This document shows positions 12,532 through 24,001 of a stretch of DNA of 64,000 nucleotides, one piece after another. Made by a program: the position numbers and the translations under genes. The notes beneath the pieces were generated by a model. The model ran no database searches. It saw only the letters and a list, made by a program, of their open reading frames with translations, and had not been told where the DNA came from. Each line of letters opens with the position of its first letter. Position 1 is the stretch's first letter. The stretch is from Casuarina equisetifolia (lineage: Eukaryota > Streptophyta > Magnoliopsida > Fagales > Casuarinaceae). The stretch covers positions 2,046,001 through 2,110,000 of the forward strand of contig CM052355.1 in the NCBI GenBank assembly GCA_028551475.1, in the 5' to 3' direction.

Positions 12532-13680
12532 ATTTAAATACAAATAGTTGAAATTAAAAATAAATCAAAAGATTTAAATCTTAAATTGACGATTAACTTT
12601 AAATCTTTGCATTTGTTTCTAAATTCAAATTGTTTGGATTTAAATGTGGCATAAGATTTTAAAATTGGCTTATCAATTTTTAAATCAATGGCTTCATTTA
12701 AATAGGCATATTAATTTTTATATTATCGGCTAAAGGATTTAAATCTTCCAATTTATTTCTTAATCGAACTACTTGAATTTAAATATGGTATACATCTTGA
12801 AAAGGGAAAATTTACTGATCAATTTTACATCAACTACTTGATTTTAATTTACATATTGATTTCTAAATTAACAATTCCATTTAAATCTTTTAGTTTATTT
12901 TTAAATCCGATGGTTGGAATTTAAATTTTAAACATGATTTGAAATTTTTAGATCTTAAATCTAATGGCTTGATTTAAATATGTCATATGACTTTTAAATC
13001 AACTTTATGATTTAAATCATTGGTCTAATTTGAATATGCATATTGACTTTTAAATTAATAGCTGCTTAAATCTTTTGGTTTATTTTTAAATTTAAATGTT
13101 GGAATTTAAATCTAAAATTCGATTTTATACTTACAACTTGTAGATCCAATGATTAGATTTAAGTCTTCCATATGATTTTCAAATACACAATATGATTTAA
13201 GTTTGTTGAAATGTTTAAGTTAACAGGATAAGTTAAATCTTTTGGGTTATTATACATCCAACATTTGTATTTTTAATCTAAAATTTGATTTTAAACCTAT
13301 AGATTTTAGATCCTATTCCTAGATTTAAGTCTACCAAACAATTTTCAAATTGAATGTAGTCCTCCCGCCGTTAATATAAAAATTAATATGCTTATTTAAA
13401 TGAAGCCATTGATTTAAAACTAATCAGAAAATTTAAATCTTAACATTTGATTCTAAAATTGTATGCCACATTTAAATCCAAATAGTTGAAATTAAAAATA
13501 AATCAAAAGATTTAAATCTTAAATTGACGATAAACTTTAAATCTTTGCATTTGCTTCTAAATTCAAATTGTTTGGATTTAAATGTGGCATAAGATTTTAA
13601 AATTGGCTTATCAATTTTTAAATCAATGGCTTCCTTTAAATAGGCATATTAATTTTTATATTAACAGCTAAAGGATTTAA
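12532..13680 (+). repeat. Satellite block 1 (938-bp unit, about 1.2 copies)
   Basis: The landmark CATTTGTTTCTAAATTC at 12610 recurs as CATTTGCTTCTAAATTC at 13548, exactly 938 bp later. The unit is dominated by ATTTAAAT-containing sub-repeats. The same family fills 29554-33040 and 60116-61382. Confidence 0.9.
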
Positions 13681-13685
13681 TAGAA

Positions 13686-13755
13686 GATCTCGTAAATATT
13701 TTTACGAGATCACAACTCTTCCTAGATGTTTGGCCTAAAAACCAAATCTAGGAAG
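13686..13755. repeat. Two adjacent hairpins at the satellite boundary
   Basis: GATCTCGTAAA (13686-13696) and its exact reverse complement (13701-13711) flank a 4-base loop. A second hairpin pairs CTTCCTAGAT (13718-13727) with ATCTAGGAAG (13746-13755), with inner TTTGG/CCAAA pairing. Both lie exactly between satellite block 1 and the start of unit D. Confidence 0.8.
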
Positions 13756-14511
13756 AAAGAAGTTAATAGAAGATACTTTGATTAAGAAAGGATAAAGAGA
13801 AAGAACAAAATAAATATGCATGAGAAGAAAATAATGTTCTTTAATCAGCTCCTTATATAAACCTTTGTTGTTATAGGTTTTTTCTTCATCCATCAACAAA
13901 GAAACATCGTTCTTTATAAGTTATCTTTGTCATAATTTCAAGTTACAACCACTTCACATCCCTAATACATTCTAACATGTACAACATTCTTTTTCTTATT
14001 ACTCTTTTTCATGTTTTCATTTCTTTCTATTATGACATACTTTTTATGATTATTCAATGTTGTTATATTTAGCTTGTCATTGAATAATATGATAGCATTT
14101 GCTTCCAACTCCACCCCCTACCCCAACAACAAAAAAAAAAAAGTTTAAGATTTAAAATTATGATAATTTTCTTCATGAATATTAAATAGCTTCTAGGATG
14201 CTAGTTTTATGACTAGTTTTCCAGTTATTGTCTATCAGACTTAAAGAAAATTTATTTGCATTGTAAACAATATTATTTTCTTAAATTGTACTGCAATTTT
14301 GCATAAATGTTTGATACATGGAACCTATGATTATTGAAATCTAAAATTTCACTTTAGAACCCATCTAATTTGAGTGACTTCGTGAAGAGCGGACAACTAG
14401 TGCCCTTCATTGGTTAGCATGTCTTATAATACATCCTAACCCCAAAATATAGAAAATCTTACTACAAATCACAATATCTTGTTCATGGTTTTGTTCTTGT
14501 TTGTGTAACAG
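13756..14511 (+). other. 5' flank of DC1 copy D, no gene seen
   Basis: This is a diverged copy of 19920-21096. It ends at a pyrimidine tract and GTAACAG acceptor that precede the DC1 exon in every copy. Confidence 0.55.
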
Positions 14512-16083
14512 ATCGAGTAAGATGCTCAGGGAACTCACGCATATCTTAAAACCAATAGAAAATCCAGAATTGGGTGATTGTAGTTGCTGCAATAAGTCAG
14601 TATCAGGAAAGCCCGTTTATGAATGGTCAAGGTAGTAGAAAAGACAAAGATGGAGATCGAACATGAATTGAGTAAAAACATCATTTTTTCAAGACAAGGC
14701 TTCACGATGACGATGAGATCAAATCTGTTTGTCCAATGTGCAAGGAAATTGAACTGCATTTGTCAGGTAAGAATGCACCTACCATTTACAAATGCTTCAT
14801 CCCAAACTGCAACTGCTTCATTCACAAATCATGCGCCGAGGCACCCAAAGAGATGCACGCAGACCATTTGCACGACCACTGCCTTATTCTTAAACCACCT
14901 ACAGAGACTCGGCATCATTGCGATGCTTGTGGTAAACATTTCAGGCAATGCTTCTTTTACGAATGTAATACATGTGAATATGAAATGGATATCAAATGCA
15001 CCTCTCGTTGGAAAGTTAGTCCCAGTGAATGCAATCCACACACACTCATCCCCATTGGGATTTCGATTGAGTTCACTTGCCAAGTGTGTGGTGAGAAACG
15101 TAGTGAAATGGGTTCTATATGCAGCAACTGCCGATTTTTGATTCACAGTAACTGTTTTCGATTTCCACGCATCATCAAATTAGAGGACATATTCATTTCC
15201 TTACTATTACCTAACCTTTTAGTCAATACAAATGCCAAGTGTCACACTTGTGTCAAGTTTGTAGGGAAGACATGAATAAAGATCATGGAGCCTATTATTG
15301 TGAACAAGCATGTGGATTCATTGCCCATTTATGGTGTGCCTATTTTGATGAGGTCCAAAGTGGAACTGGCGGTTCTGCTAGCTATCGTGCTCTCTTGGTA
15401 GAAGAAGAGAACAAAGAACATATCGGTGAGGAGAAGCTACCATCTAGTCTTCATGAATATGAATTAATGCTCATGAAGGAACAACTAGAGGGTAGGAGTT
15501 GTGCAGGATGTATGCAGCATATTTTACTTCCCCAATTTTACGGTTGTCATAAATGTTCCTTCTTTGTCCACGTAAAATGTGCTCAAGTACCAGCAGAGAT
15601 AAATCGACCAGCAATTCATAGACATCAGCTTAGACTACATACACCTTTCGATCACTTTTGGTGTTGGGAGTGTGATTGCTTTCGTAATGGCTTCTTCTAT
15701 GCATGCCACGAGTGTAGCTGGTATAAACTTGACATTCAATGTGCTTTAATGCCGGGTGCCTTTAAGCATAAGCTCACCAACATTGCCCTTTTAGAGGCAA
15801 TTTGCAGGAGGAACTAAAATGCAGTGCTTGTGGTGAATATCCATGGGGGATTACTAGCTTCAAGTGCAAGTCCTGCAACTTCCCCATGTGCATCAAATGT
15901 GTTACTCTTATTCTTGTAGCCAAACATAAGTATGATGAACATCTCCTAAGGCTAACAAACAAACTAGAAGACAACCCTGAAGAATGTTATTGTCAAATGT
16001 GTGAAGAAAAATTAGATAGAAACTATTGGTTTTATTATTATAAAGATTGTGATTTTATTGGTCATCCAAAATGTATTCTTTAA
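14512..16083 (+). pseudogene. DC1-domain protein pseudogene D (best-preserved copy)
   Basis: The exon follows an acceptor ending at 14511. The first DC1 repeat is cut short by a deletion near 14620. Long in-frame stretches follow: 14736-15275 (CDACGKHFRQCFFYEC, CGEKRSEMGSICSNC), 15239-15817 (CREDMNKDHGAYYCEQ, CHKCSFFVHVKCA, CWECDCFRNGFFYACHEC) and 15802-16083 (CSACGEYPWGITSFKC, ending at a TAA stop). At least three frame changes separate them. It keeps the ancestral state at positions where copies A and B share a deletion and nonsense codons, so it split off earlier. It would have been a multi-DC1 zinc protein of the plant stress-signalling type; now a pseudogene. Confidence 0.85.
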
Positions 16084-17100
16084 AAAACTAAAGTCAACTA
16101 AGTGGCGCATATATGTATGTGGGTAAGTGTAAAAGGAGATTTATCAGTGTATCTAACTTAGTTCATTATATATTTATGGTGATCAAAATTTCATATAGAA
16201 ATATGTTTACACAAACTACATATGCATTTGTTTACATATAGAAGCAAATTTAATTTTTTTAATATCTACTTGTTGGTGGTTTGTAAATTGTTTATAGACG
16301 TGTAATGAGATGTCATGACAAGGTTAAAGAAGAAACATGAGGTATAGTCATGCGAGTTTTCATAGCATTAACCTATCAAACAATTATTTCAGTTAACTTG
16401 TACTCCGAAGTTCAAAATAAAACAATAATATAATCATAGGCCAATAAAGCACTCATCCTATAGGTTGAGAGCAAATATTACGTCAAAGCTGCCACCCAAT
16501 ACACCAACACCAATGTCTGGCCTATATACTCATATCAATTGGGTCTAATCCACACCATTAATAAGAGTAAATAAAAGTGGTATTTTCAATAAAAGGTCAA
16601 AACATTCTCAATAAATTTCATTCTCGATCTGAACAGAAAAATCCCAAAATTGGTTAATGTTCTAAGATGTTTCTCTTTATAAGTCGGTGCGGAATCTAAG
16701 TTTCTGATGATAGAAAAAAATAAAGACACTGAATGATTATCTATTTAGTCTCTTCTATTCTTCTTTCCGCGGTAAAATGTTATTTCGCCACACACTTCAA
16801 TGTACAAGTATACAAATTTACATAAATGTTCATATTGCAGATATTCCAACAATAGACTGAAGAACAAAAATGGATTTAAGGGTTTTAAGGGTTTTAGGCT
16901 CTTGAACTCGCTACCAGAAACCGAGGTTTTAGTGTGTGAGTCCTTTCACGCATTTCAAAACAACATTGGAACTGTGAAATGTAATAGCAGCTCTCGGTGC
17001 CTAGTGGGGAAACACGTTCTTGTGAACAGAGGAAAACTCACCAAGGCATAAGAGCTGCATTTGTGGACAGAAACAAACTGAACAAAGAAAATTTTCTTAG
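16084..17100 (+). other. 3' flank of DC1 copy D, no gene seen
   Basis: 16200-16650 matches the 3' flank of copy C (25575-25990) at moderate identity. 16855-16985 is the first member of a direct repeat whose other copy is at 18434-18640. No supported gene. Confidence 0.55.
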
Positions 17101-17261
17101 AATTAATTTTAATTTTTTTATAATTGATTTTAAGTTAAAAAACACTTCTATAAATAATTTTTTGTAATTGATGCCCTAAAAGCAAAATAAAATACATAAG
17201 AATAAAGTTTATAACATAGTCTATCTTATGATAGATTCTACTATTGTAGTTTCTATAATCT

Positions 17262-18180
17262 TTGTATGAGATTTTGTATAACCGTACTCCAAATTACAGT
17301 TTTTTGAAAGTATTTGGAATACAGTGCTATTCCTGTCTTCGAACAATAATGACTGACAAATTATTTACAAAATTCTTTTCTAGTGGTTTTGTAAATCACG
17401 GTAAAAAAAATCAGGGATATATATGCTTACACTTGCCCACTAGAAGAATACTTATTTCCAAGCGTCATTTTTGAATAATATTCTCGGTACCCATTGCCCA
17501 ACAATTATCCAAATAAGAAATTCCACCAGAGGAAGTTCGTCTTCTTCATAATTTGGCCGACAGTTATCCATGTTAGCTTAATTTTTATTTAAGCTTACTA
17601 AAGTAGGCTATATTATGTTGGTCCATGAGAGTTCTAAATATGGACTGGCTGATGTGGGCCGTGGCTAACCAAATAGGGCCGTGATGAGTGGGCTTATTGG
17701 GTTGCACATAAGGTAAGGCTAGGTCTTATCCTCTAGCTCATATAAATACGTAATGTTCTTAGGGTTTCATAATGTTGCTTTTTCACAAAAGAGGCGAAAC
17801 CTAGGTTCTCTCATCGAGCCAGTGATTCTTATGAGAATAGAGGATATTCGCTTAAGCCCGAATTCCAAAGAGCATTATTGGATCTACGACGACGAAAGAA
17901 TGGATCGTAAGAGCGGTATGTTTCTATGAATTCTATTTCTATTTGTTTGCTAAATTAAAACCATTCAAACGGTGTTTTAGATCTGTCTACACAGATCCTA
18001 TAAAGTTTCTTTTTCTAACAATCCAAACCCTGGAGTCCCGTCAAGTGACGCTCGACTAACAGCATCCTCCGGCTGAAGATCATCCTATTCCTGCGGGCTT
18101 GTCATCGTGAGAGCAAAGCATCCCGATGGATTTCGGCGCCGGCCAAGCAAGAGTTGCCGCACTCTATCGTCCAAATTGTT
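17262..18180 (+). mobile_element. Ty1/copia pol remnant, interrupted by a solo LTR
   Basis: The frame at 17262-17474 reads YNRTPNYSFLKVFGIQCYSC followed by HLPTRRILISKRHF. This corresponds to the region after the copia integrase core, where relatives have P-[DN]-YSxLKVFG and TGRIYxSRHV. A solo LTR then interrupts it at 17571. Possible linker sequence between integrase and reverse transcriptase resumes at 18021. Stops and missing domains show it is a fragment. Confidence 0.7.
17571..18020 (+). mobile_element. Solo LTR, 450 bp, TSD ATCCA
   Basis: The LTR starts TGTTAGCTTA and ends TTTCTAACA, so its ends are short inverted repeats. It is flanked by ATCCA at 17566-17570 and 18021-18025. A TATA-like CTCATATAAATAC lies at about 17736. 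It is nested in an older copia pol remnant. Confidence 0.9.
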
Positions 18181-18433
18181 CAGAGTGTAAAAACTGCCAA
18201 TAGTGCCTAGTTTCTCTGCTTCTTTTGAAAGTTCTCACTGCAATTTACTGACTCAGGACATGAGAATTATTTTTTCTAGTACATGATAAATACTTACCCG
18301 CCTCAAACTAACAACATACCATCATCTCACCAAATTATAATTTCGATACCATCAATAAAAATGACCATTGGAGACAAAAGCTTTTTGAGGAGGAAACAGC
18401 TCTCTTAGAACAAAAGCTTCACTTGGAACAAGA

Positions 18434-18650
18434 AGCATGCGATTGAATGAAGAACGAAAATGGGTTTTAGGTTTTAAGGGTTTAATTGTTTTAGGCTCTT
18501 TAAAGTCGCAGATAGGAAAAGAGATTTACCGGTAACACGGAAAGTAACTTGGGTGATTGTTAAACTCGCCACCAAAAACTGAGGTTGTGGTGTAGGAGTT
18601 ATTTGATGCATTTCAAGCCAACATCGAAACTGTGAAATAAATAAATAAAT
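18434..18650 (+). repeat. Second member of a direct repeat (first at 16855-16985)
   Basis: Both copies share AGAACRAAAATGG, runs of TTTTAAGGGTTTTA, a CTCGCYACCARAAACYGAGG-like stretch and GAACTGTGAAAT-like ends. The later copy carries an extra ~60 bp. The copia debris lies between them. Confidence 0.6.
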
Positions 18651-19464
18651 AATCAAACTAAAATATTAGTATTGTATATTACTTATTTATTTCATTTTTA
18701 ACAAATTTTCTTGTATCAAAGCTAAAGAAACATGTCTTATGAGGATGCAGGTTAAAAGCGATATGATATTACACTAGAAACCTAGATCTTAATACTATTA
18801 TAGCTTATTTAATATAAGTGTAGATCCATTACATTTGTGAGTTGGCCTAACCCAATTGTATATCTCATATTTATAATAGACATATTGAAGAAACAATAAT
18901 GAGTGTTGATGGATGCAAAAACAAAATATAATACATAAAAGAACAAATTTCACTTTCTTAATCTTCCCACTATTTTTTATTTATACTAGAAGTTTCGTCA
19001 AAGCTTGCTTTTGAGTCAAATACCATATTAGAAACGTTTACTTCCTCCCTTCAAATTGAGAGGGAAAGCTATTCTTTAGATAAAAAGAATATACTAAACT
19101 AAAATATTGAAGTACTCATTCATACCATTGTTAAATAAGTGTCTTTGTGTAGAAAAACTTCAAAGAAGAAAATTACTCCAAGTGTATTCTTTGTGATGAA
19201 AATTTTTCTAAATAAAGGGGACCTTCTCAATTCCAACGTATCTATGTTTGCTATGATATATCCAAGTATTTGTGCTTAAAAAAATAAAAAATAAAAAAAC
19301 CATTAATTATAGTTGCAAACGACCCTTAGAAGAAGGGTGCTTTATAAAGGAGAAGAGAATGTAAAGAGATAAAGAAAAAGAAAAGAGAAAGAAAATAAAG
19401 AAAAGGAAAAAATAAAAAGAGAAGAGAATAAATAAAATATGTATCTAAGTATTGTGTTTATTTG

Positions 19465-19836
19465 TTATAAAAAAATAATAAAAAAAACCAACAAATATAG
19501 CTGTAAAAGACCTTTAGATGAAGGCTTCTTTGCAAAAGAGAGGAGAATGTAAAGAGATAAAGAAAAGCAAAAGAGAAGAGAACAAAGAAAACATGTATAA
19601 GAAGAAAAGAAGGTTAGGGCCAAAAGCAAAAGAAAATAGTAGCTAAAGTTCAAGATAACACATGATAGTAATTTTCCCATAAAACTAACCCCACAAAAAT
19701 GTCTTGTTAAAAGCATATTCATTCGCATATTCCGTTTACCAATAAGTTCTCTGCATACCTTAAAAAGTGGTTGATTCTCCTCCTTGGCTTGTAACTTCGG
19801 TAAAGGATCGTAAACCACAGTAGCAATTTTGCTCAC
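19465..19836 (-). pseudogene. Unidentified ORF fragment Y, copy B
   Basis: This is the arm-B counterpart of 11373-11765, with the same N-terminal ~50 residues. The C-terminal hydrophobic part translates a pyrimidine-rich tract. The family is not recognised. Confidence 0.35.
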
Positions 19837-21096
19837 TCATTATTTGATGCCAAGGAGGACCCATTGACCAACTTTATGGAATCACCACTCTTCGTGGTTG
19901 TTTGACCAACAAAACAAATTTAGAAAGAAGTTTACAGAAGATATGTTGATTAAGAAAAGAATAAGGTAAATATGTATAACAACAAAAGAATGTTCTTACA
20001 CAAAAAAGATAAAAGATAAATAAATAATCAACTCGTTATATAAACCCTAGTAGCTATTGTTTTTTCCTTCATCCATCAACAAAGAAATATCATCTTTCAT
20101 AAGCTATCTTTGTCATATTTTGGAGTTGCAGCCAATTTGTCGCCCTTTTGGTTTCTAACAAGTACGACTTCTTTTCCATAATACTCCTTTTCATGTTTTT
20201 ATTTCTTTCTTTGGTAAATTTTTGTTTTCTGATATTACTCCATGTTGTTATATTTAACTTTTTATTGGTTAATGTGATATAATTTGTCTCCAACTCCCGC
20301 ACCCTCCCCCACACAAATTCTGTTACCTCTTTCAACTATTAATTACTAAATTCTTTCCTTCCTAAAAGCAAAGAGTCAATTTTTATGAAAAAATGTCCAC
20401 AATGCTAAACTCTGTAATTTATTTTGTGAAAAAAAAGAGTTGAAACTCACAATAAAACTGCCACAATGTAAAGTTGGTAAACAAAAAAAACAAAATTTCA
20501 AAATTGTTACGTCCTAAGATAGCAACGGAATTAAGAGATATAAATTGGTAACCTTTAACATGAAATAATCTATATGCATCAAATGTAAGAATAAGCTTAC
20601 AAGTAATACCTAATGATCAAACTTCATAGAATATATATTCTAGTTTAAAAAAGGAAAAAAAATTAAAAATTTACAAAAGGGTTTTAGAAAATTTTATTTG
20701 TTAGATATTTAATTAACCTTTTCTTGAAAAATTTAGGAAATACATTTTTTCATTAAAAAGCTTAAGATTTAAAATTATGATAACTTGCTTTATGAATATC
20801 AAATAGCTCTTAGAATGCTAGTTTGATGACTAGTTTTCCAATTATTATTTGTTAAATTTTTTAAAAAAATTATTTTCATTGTAAGCTTATGTTATTTTCT
20901 TAAAGTATACTATAATTCTGAATACTGAATACTGAATACTGAATATTTGATACTTAGAAATTATGATTTTTGAAAGCAAAACGTACGCAATAGGACCCAT
21001 CTAATTTGAGTGGCTACAACTAGTACTCTTAGTTGGTTAACGTGTCTGATCGTACAATAGTACTCGTTCATGGTTTTGTTCTTGTTTGTGTAACAG
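19837..21096 (+). other. 5' flank of DC1 copy B, no gene seen
   Basis: AT-rich sequence matches 10118-11340 in reverse complement. It includes GAATACT triplication at about 20920-20942 and ends in the GTAACAG splice acceptor. Confidence 0.6.
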
Positions 21097-22699
21097 ATCG
21101 AGTAAGACACTGAGGAAACTCCCACATATCTTAAAACCAAGAGAAAATTCAGAATTGGGTGATTGTAGTTGCTGCAATACGTCAGTATCAGGAAAGCCCG
21201 TTTACGAATGCACAAGATGTGAATTTTTCATCCATAAGCCATGCCTCAAGGAAAAAGGAAAGACAGAGATTGAGGTCGAACATGAATCGACTAAAAGACA
21301 TCATTTTTTTGAGACAAAGCTTCACGGCGATGATGAGATCAAATCTGTTTGTTCATTGTGCATGGAAATTGAACCGCACTTGTCAGGTAAAAATGCAACT
21401 ATCATTTACAAATGCATCGTCCCAAACTGCAACTGCTTCATTCATAAATCATGCATCGAGGCACCCATAGTGATGGAGTCATACCATTTGCATGACCCGA
21501 CCCACTCGCTTAGTCTTAAGATACCTGCAGAGATTCATCATTGCTGTGATGCTTGTCGTAAACGTTTCAGTGGAAGCTTCTTTTACGAATGTAATGCGTT
21601 TGAATATGAAATCGACTTCAAATGCAGCTTTCATAGAAAGTTAGTCCCAACAAATGCAATCCTCACACATTCATCCTCAATGGGAGTCAAATCGAGTTCA
21701 CTTACGGAGTGTGTGGTGAGAAACGTAGTGACTTGGGCTTCGCATGCAGCAACTGTCAAATTTTGGTTCACACCAAATTTGCTCGATTTCCACGCAGCAT
21801 CAAAGTTAGAGGACATGATCATTCTCTTACAATTCTTTCAACTCTTAGTCAACAGAAGTGCCAAGGGTCACACAAGTGTGAAGTTTGTAAGCAAAACATG
21901 AATAAAGATCATGGAGCCTATTCCTGTGAACAACCGTGTGGCTTCATAGCCCATTTGTGGTGCGCCTATTTTGAGGAGGACCAAAGTGGAACTGGCTATC
22001 GTGATCTTTAGGCAGATGAAGAGAACAAAGAACATATACCCTGAGACGAAGCTATTTTCCAGTCTTCATGGGCATGAATCGAACCTCAAAGAAGAAGGAC
22101 CAAAGGGTAAGCGTTGTGCAGGATGTATGCAACCAATTTTCCTTCCCCAATCTTATGGTTGTGAGAATTGTATCTTCTTTGTACACATAAAATGTGCTCT
22201 AGTGCCGGGACAGATAGATCGACCAGTATTTCCTGAACATCAGCTCAGACTAACTGAATGTGAACATGTCTTAGGTGTCAACTCCAGCGGTAATCGCAGA
22301 GGTAATGGCTTCTTCTATACGTGTAATAAGTGTGGCTAGGATAACTTGGACATTCAATGTGTTGTAATGCCGGAGGCCTTTAACCATAAACTTCACAAAC
22401 ATCGCCTTTTCAGAGGCAGTCATTTGGGAACCAGTACCAGGGCTCGTGGCAAAGACCCATGGGGTGTTGGGAGCTTCAAGCATAAGGTGTGCAACTTTCG
22501 GTTGTGTATTAGATGTGCTACTCTTTCTCTTGTAACACATAAGTATGACAAATATCTCTTAATGCTTACTAACGAGCTAGAAAAGAGTCTTGAAGAATGT
22601 TATTGACAAACTTGTGAAGAAAAATTAGGTAGAGATAATTGGTTTTATTATTGTAAAGATTTTGACTTTGTTGGTCATCCAAAATGTGTTCTTAAATAA
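21097..22699 (+). pseudogene. DC1-domain protein pseudogene B
   Basis: After the acceptor the frame encodes three DC1 repeats: CSCCNTSVSGKPVYECTRC, CMEIEPHLSGKNATIIYKC and CDACRKRFSGSFFYEC. A one-base deletion near 21625 (compared with copy D) throws it out of frame. Coding resumes at 21709-22011 (CGEKRSDLGFACSNC, CEQPCGFIAHLWCAYF), then with frame changes at 21990-22339 and 22346-22606. TAG at about 22337 replaces a Trp codon, and TGA near 22603 replaces a codon inside the last repeat. The TAA at 22697-22699 is the family's natural end. The deletion and both nonsense codons are also in copy A. A cytosolic or nuclear zinc-binding signalling protein is the ancestral role. Confidence 0.87.
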
Positions 22700-24001
22700 C
22701 CTAAGGCCAACTAGTTGGCACATTATGTATGTGGGTGAATGTGAAAAGAGAATCTTATTGTATCCAATTTATTTTGATATATATCTGTTGTCATCAAAAC
22801 TTTTATATATAAATATGTCTACGCAAATTATATATGCATTTGTTTACATATATAAGCATATTTCTTTTTTAATATCTACTTGTTGGTGGTTTGTAAATCA
22901 GTTGGCTAATCATGCACCATTAATAGGGGTAAATCAGATTGATTTTTTCCATAAGAGGTCAAAACGTTTTTAATAAATTTCATTCTTGATCTAAATAGAA
23001 AAATTTTAGAGTTGTTTAATGTTCAATGATGTCTCTTCATAAGACGGGGCGAAATTCAAGTTTAGGGTAGAATTACTTTTCATATATATAACAAAAAAAT
23101 TATCACATTAAAACATTAACGATATAAGATATACATTTCTATCCTATCATAAAAAGTGTCTTCGAACAAAAGAACTCCAAAGGGAAAATCACCCATAGAA
23201 GAAACTTTATATAAAAAAGGGGAGTGGGCCAAGTGTATTATTTGTGTTGAAATGTTTTTTAAATAAAGTTTCAACTATTTTGTGCAATTCTTTTTCAGGA
23301 AAAAGGATAAAACTACCACAATGTTAAAGTTGGTGAACAAAAAAACAAAATTCCAAAATTGTTACTTCCCAAGATAACAAGGGAATTAGGAGATATAAAC
23401 TGGTAACCTCAGCATGAATTAACTTATACAAGTCCAACATATGAATAGGCTTACAAGTAGTACCTAATGATCAAATCATAGAATTTATGTTCTAGTTTTA
23501 AAAAAATAGAAAAGCAAATGTAAAAGAACCACAAACAAATTATTGGAAAATTTAATTTGTCAGATTCAACTATTTCTTGAAAATTTTAGGAAATATATTT
23601 TTAATTAAACGGGTAAATATTTAAAATTACGATAACATGCTTTATGAATACTAATGACCTCTTCGAATGCTAGTTTTATGACTAGCTTTACAATTATTAT
23701 CTATCAAATTTAAAGAAAATTTATTTGCATTGTCAGCAGATGTTATTTTCTTAAAGCATACAACAATTCTAAATATTAAATATTTGCTACATAGAAATTA
23801 AGATTTTTGAAAGTAAAAAGTACATTCTAGAACCCATCTAATATGAGTGACTTCATGTAGAGCGGACAACTAGTGCTCTTAATTGGTTAACATGCCTCGT
23901 AGTACCTCCTAACCCTACAATAAATAACATCTTATTACAAATCACAACATCCGAGCGTCCAATAGCATCCGTTCATGGTTTGGTTCTTGTTTGTGGAACA
24001 G
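22700..24001 (+). other. Flank between DC1 copies B and C, no gene seen
   Basis: 22986-23430 recurs in reverse complement at 46375-46822 and partly at 6670-6860. 23430-24001 is a diverged version of the 5' flank of the other DC1 copies and ends in the AACAG acceptor. No gene is supported. Confidence 0.6.

Larger units (their letters stand above)
18681..23166 (+). repeat. Arm B of the large inverted duplication
   Basis: This is the reverse complement of arm A (6670-12531, minus its solo LTR) over about 4.5 kb. It has few indels and a low level of substitutions. It continues without interruption into 23167-23430, whereas arm A is cut by the copia element. Confidence 0.9.

Noticed and set aside
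14512..16083. Functional DC1 gene with several small introns
   Set aside because: The frame changes lie inside conserved zinc-finger repeats with no splice sites between them, so frameshifts explain them better.
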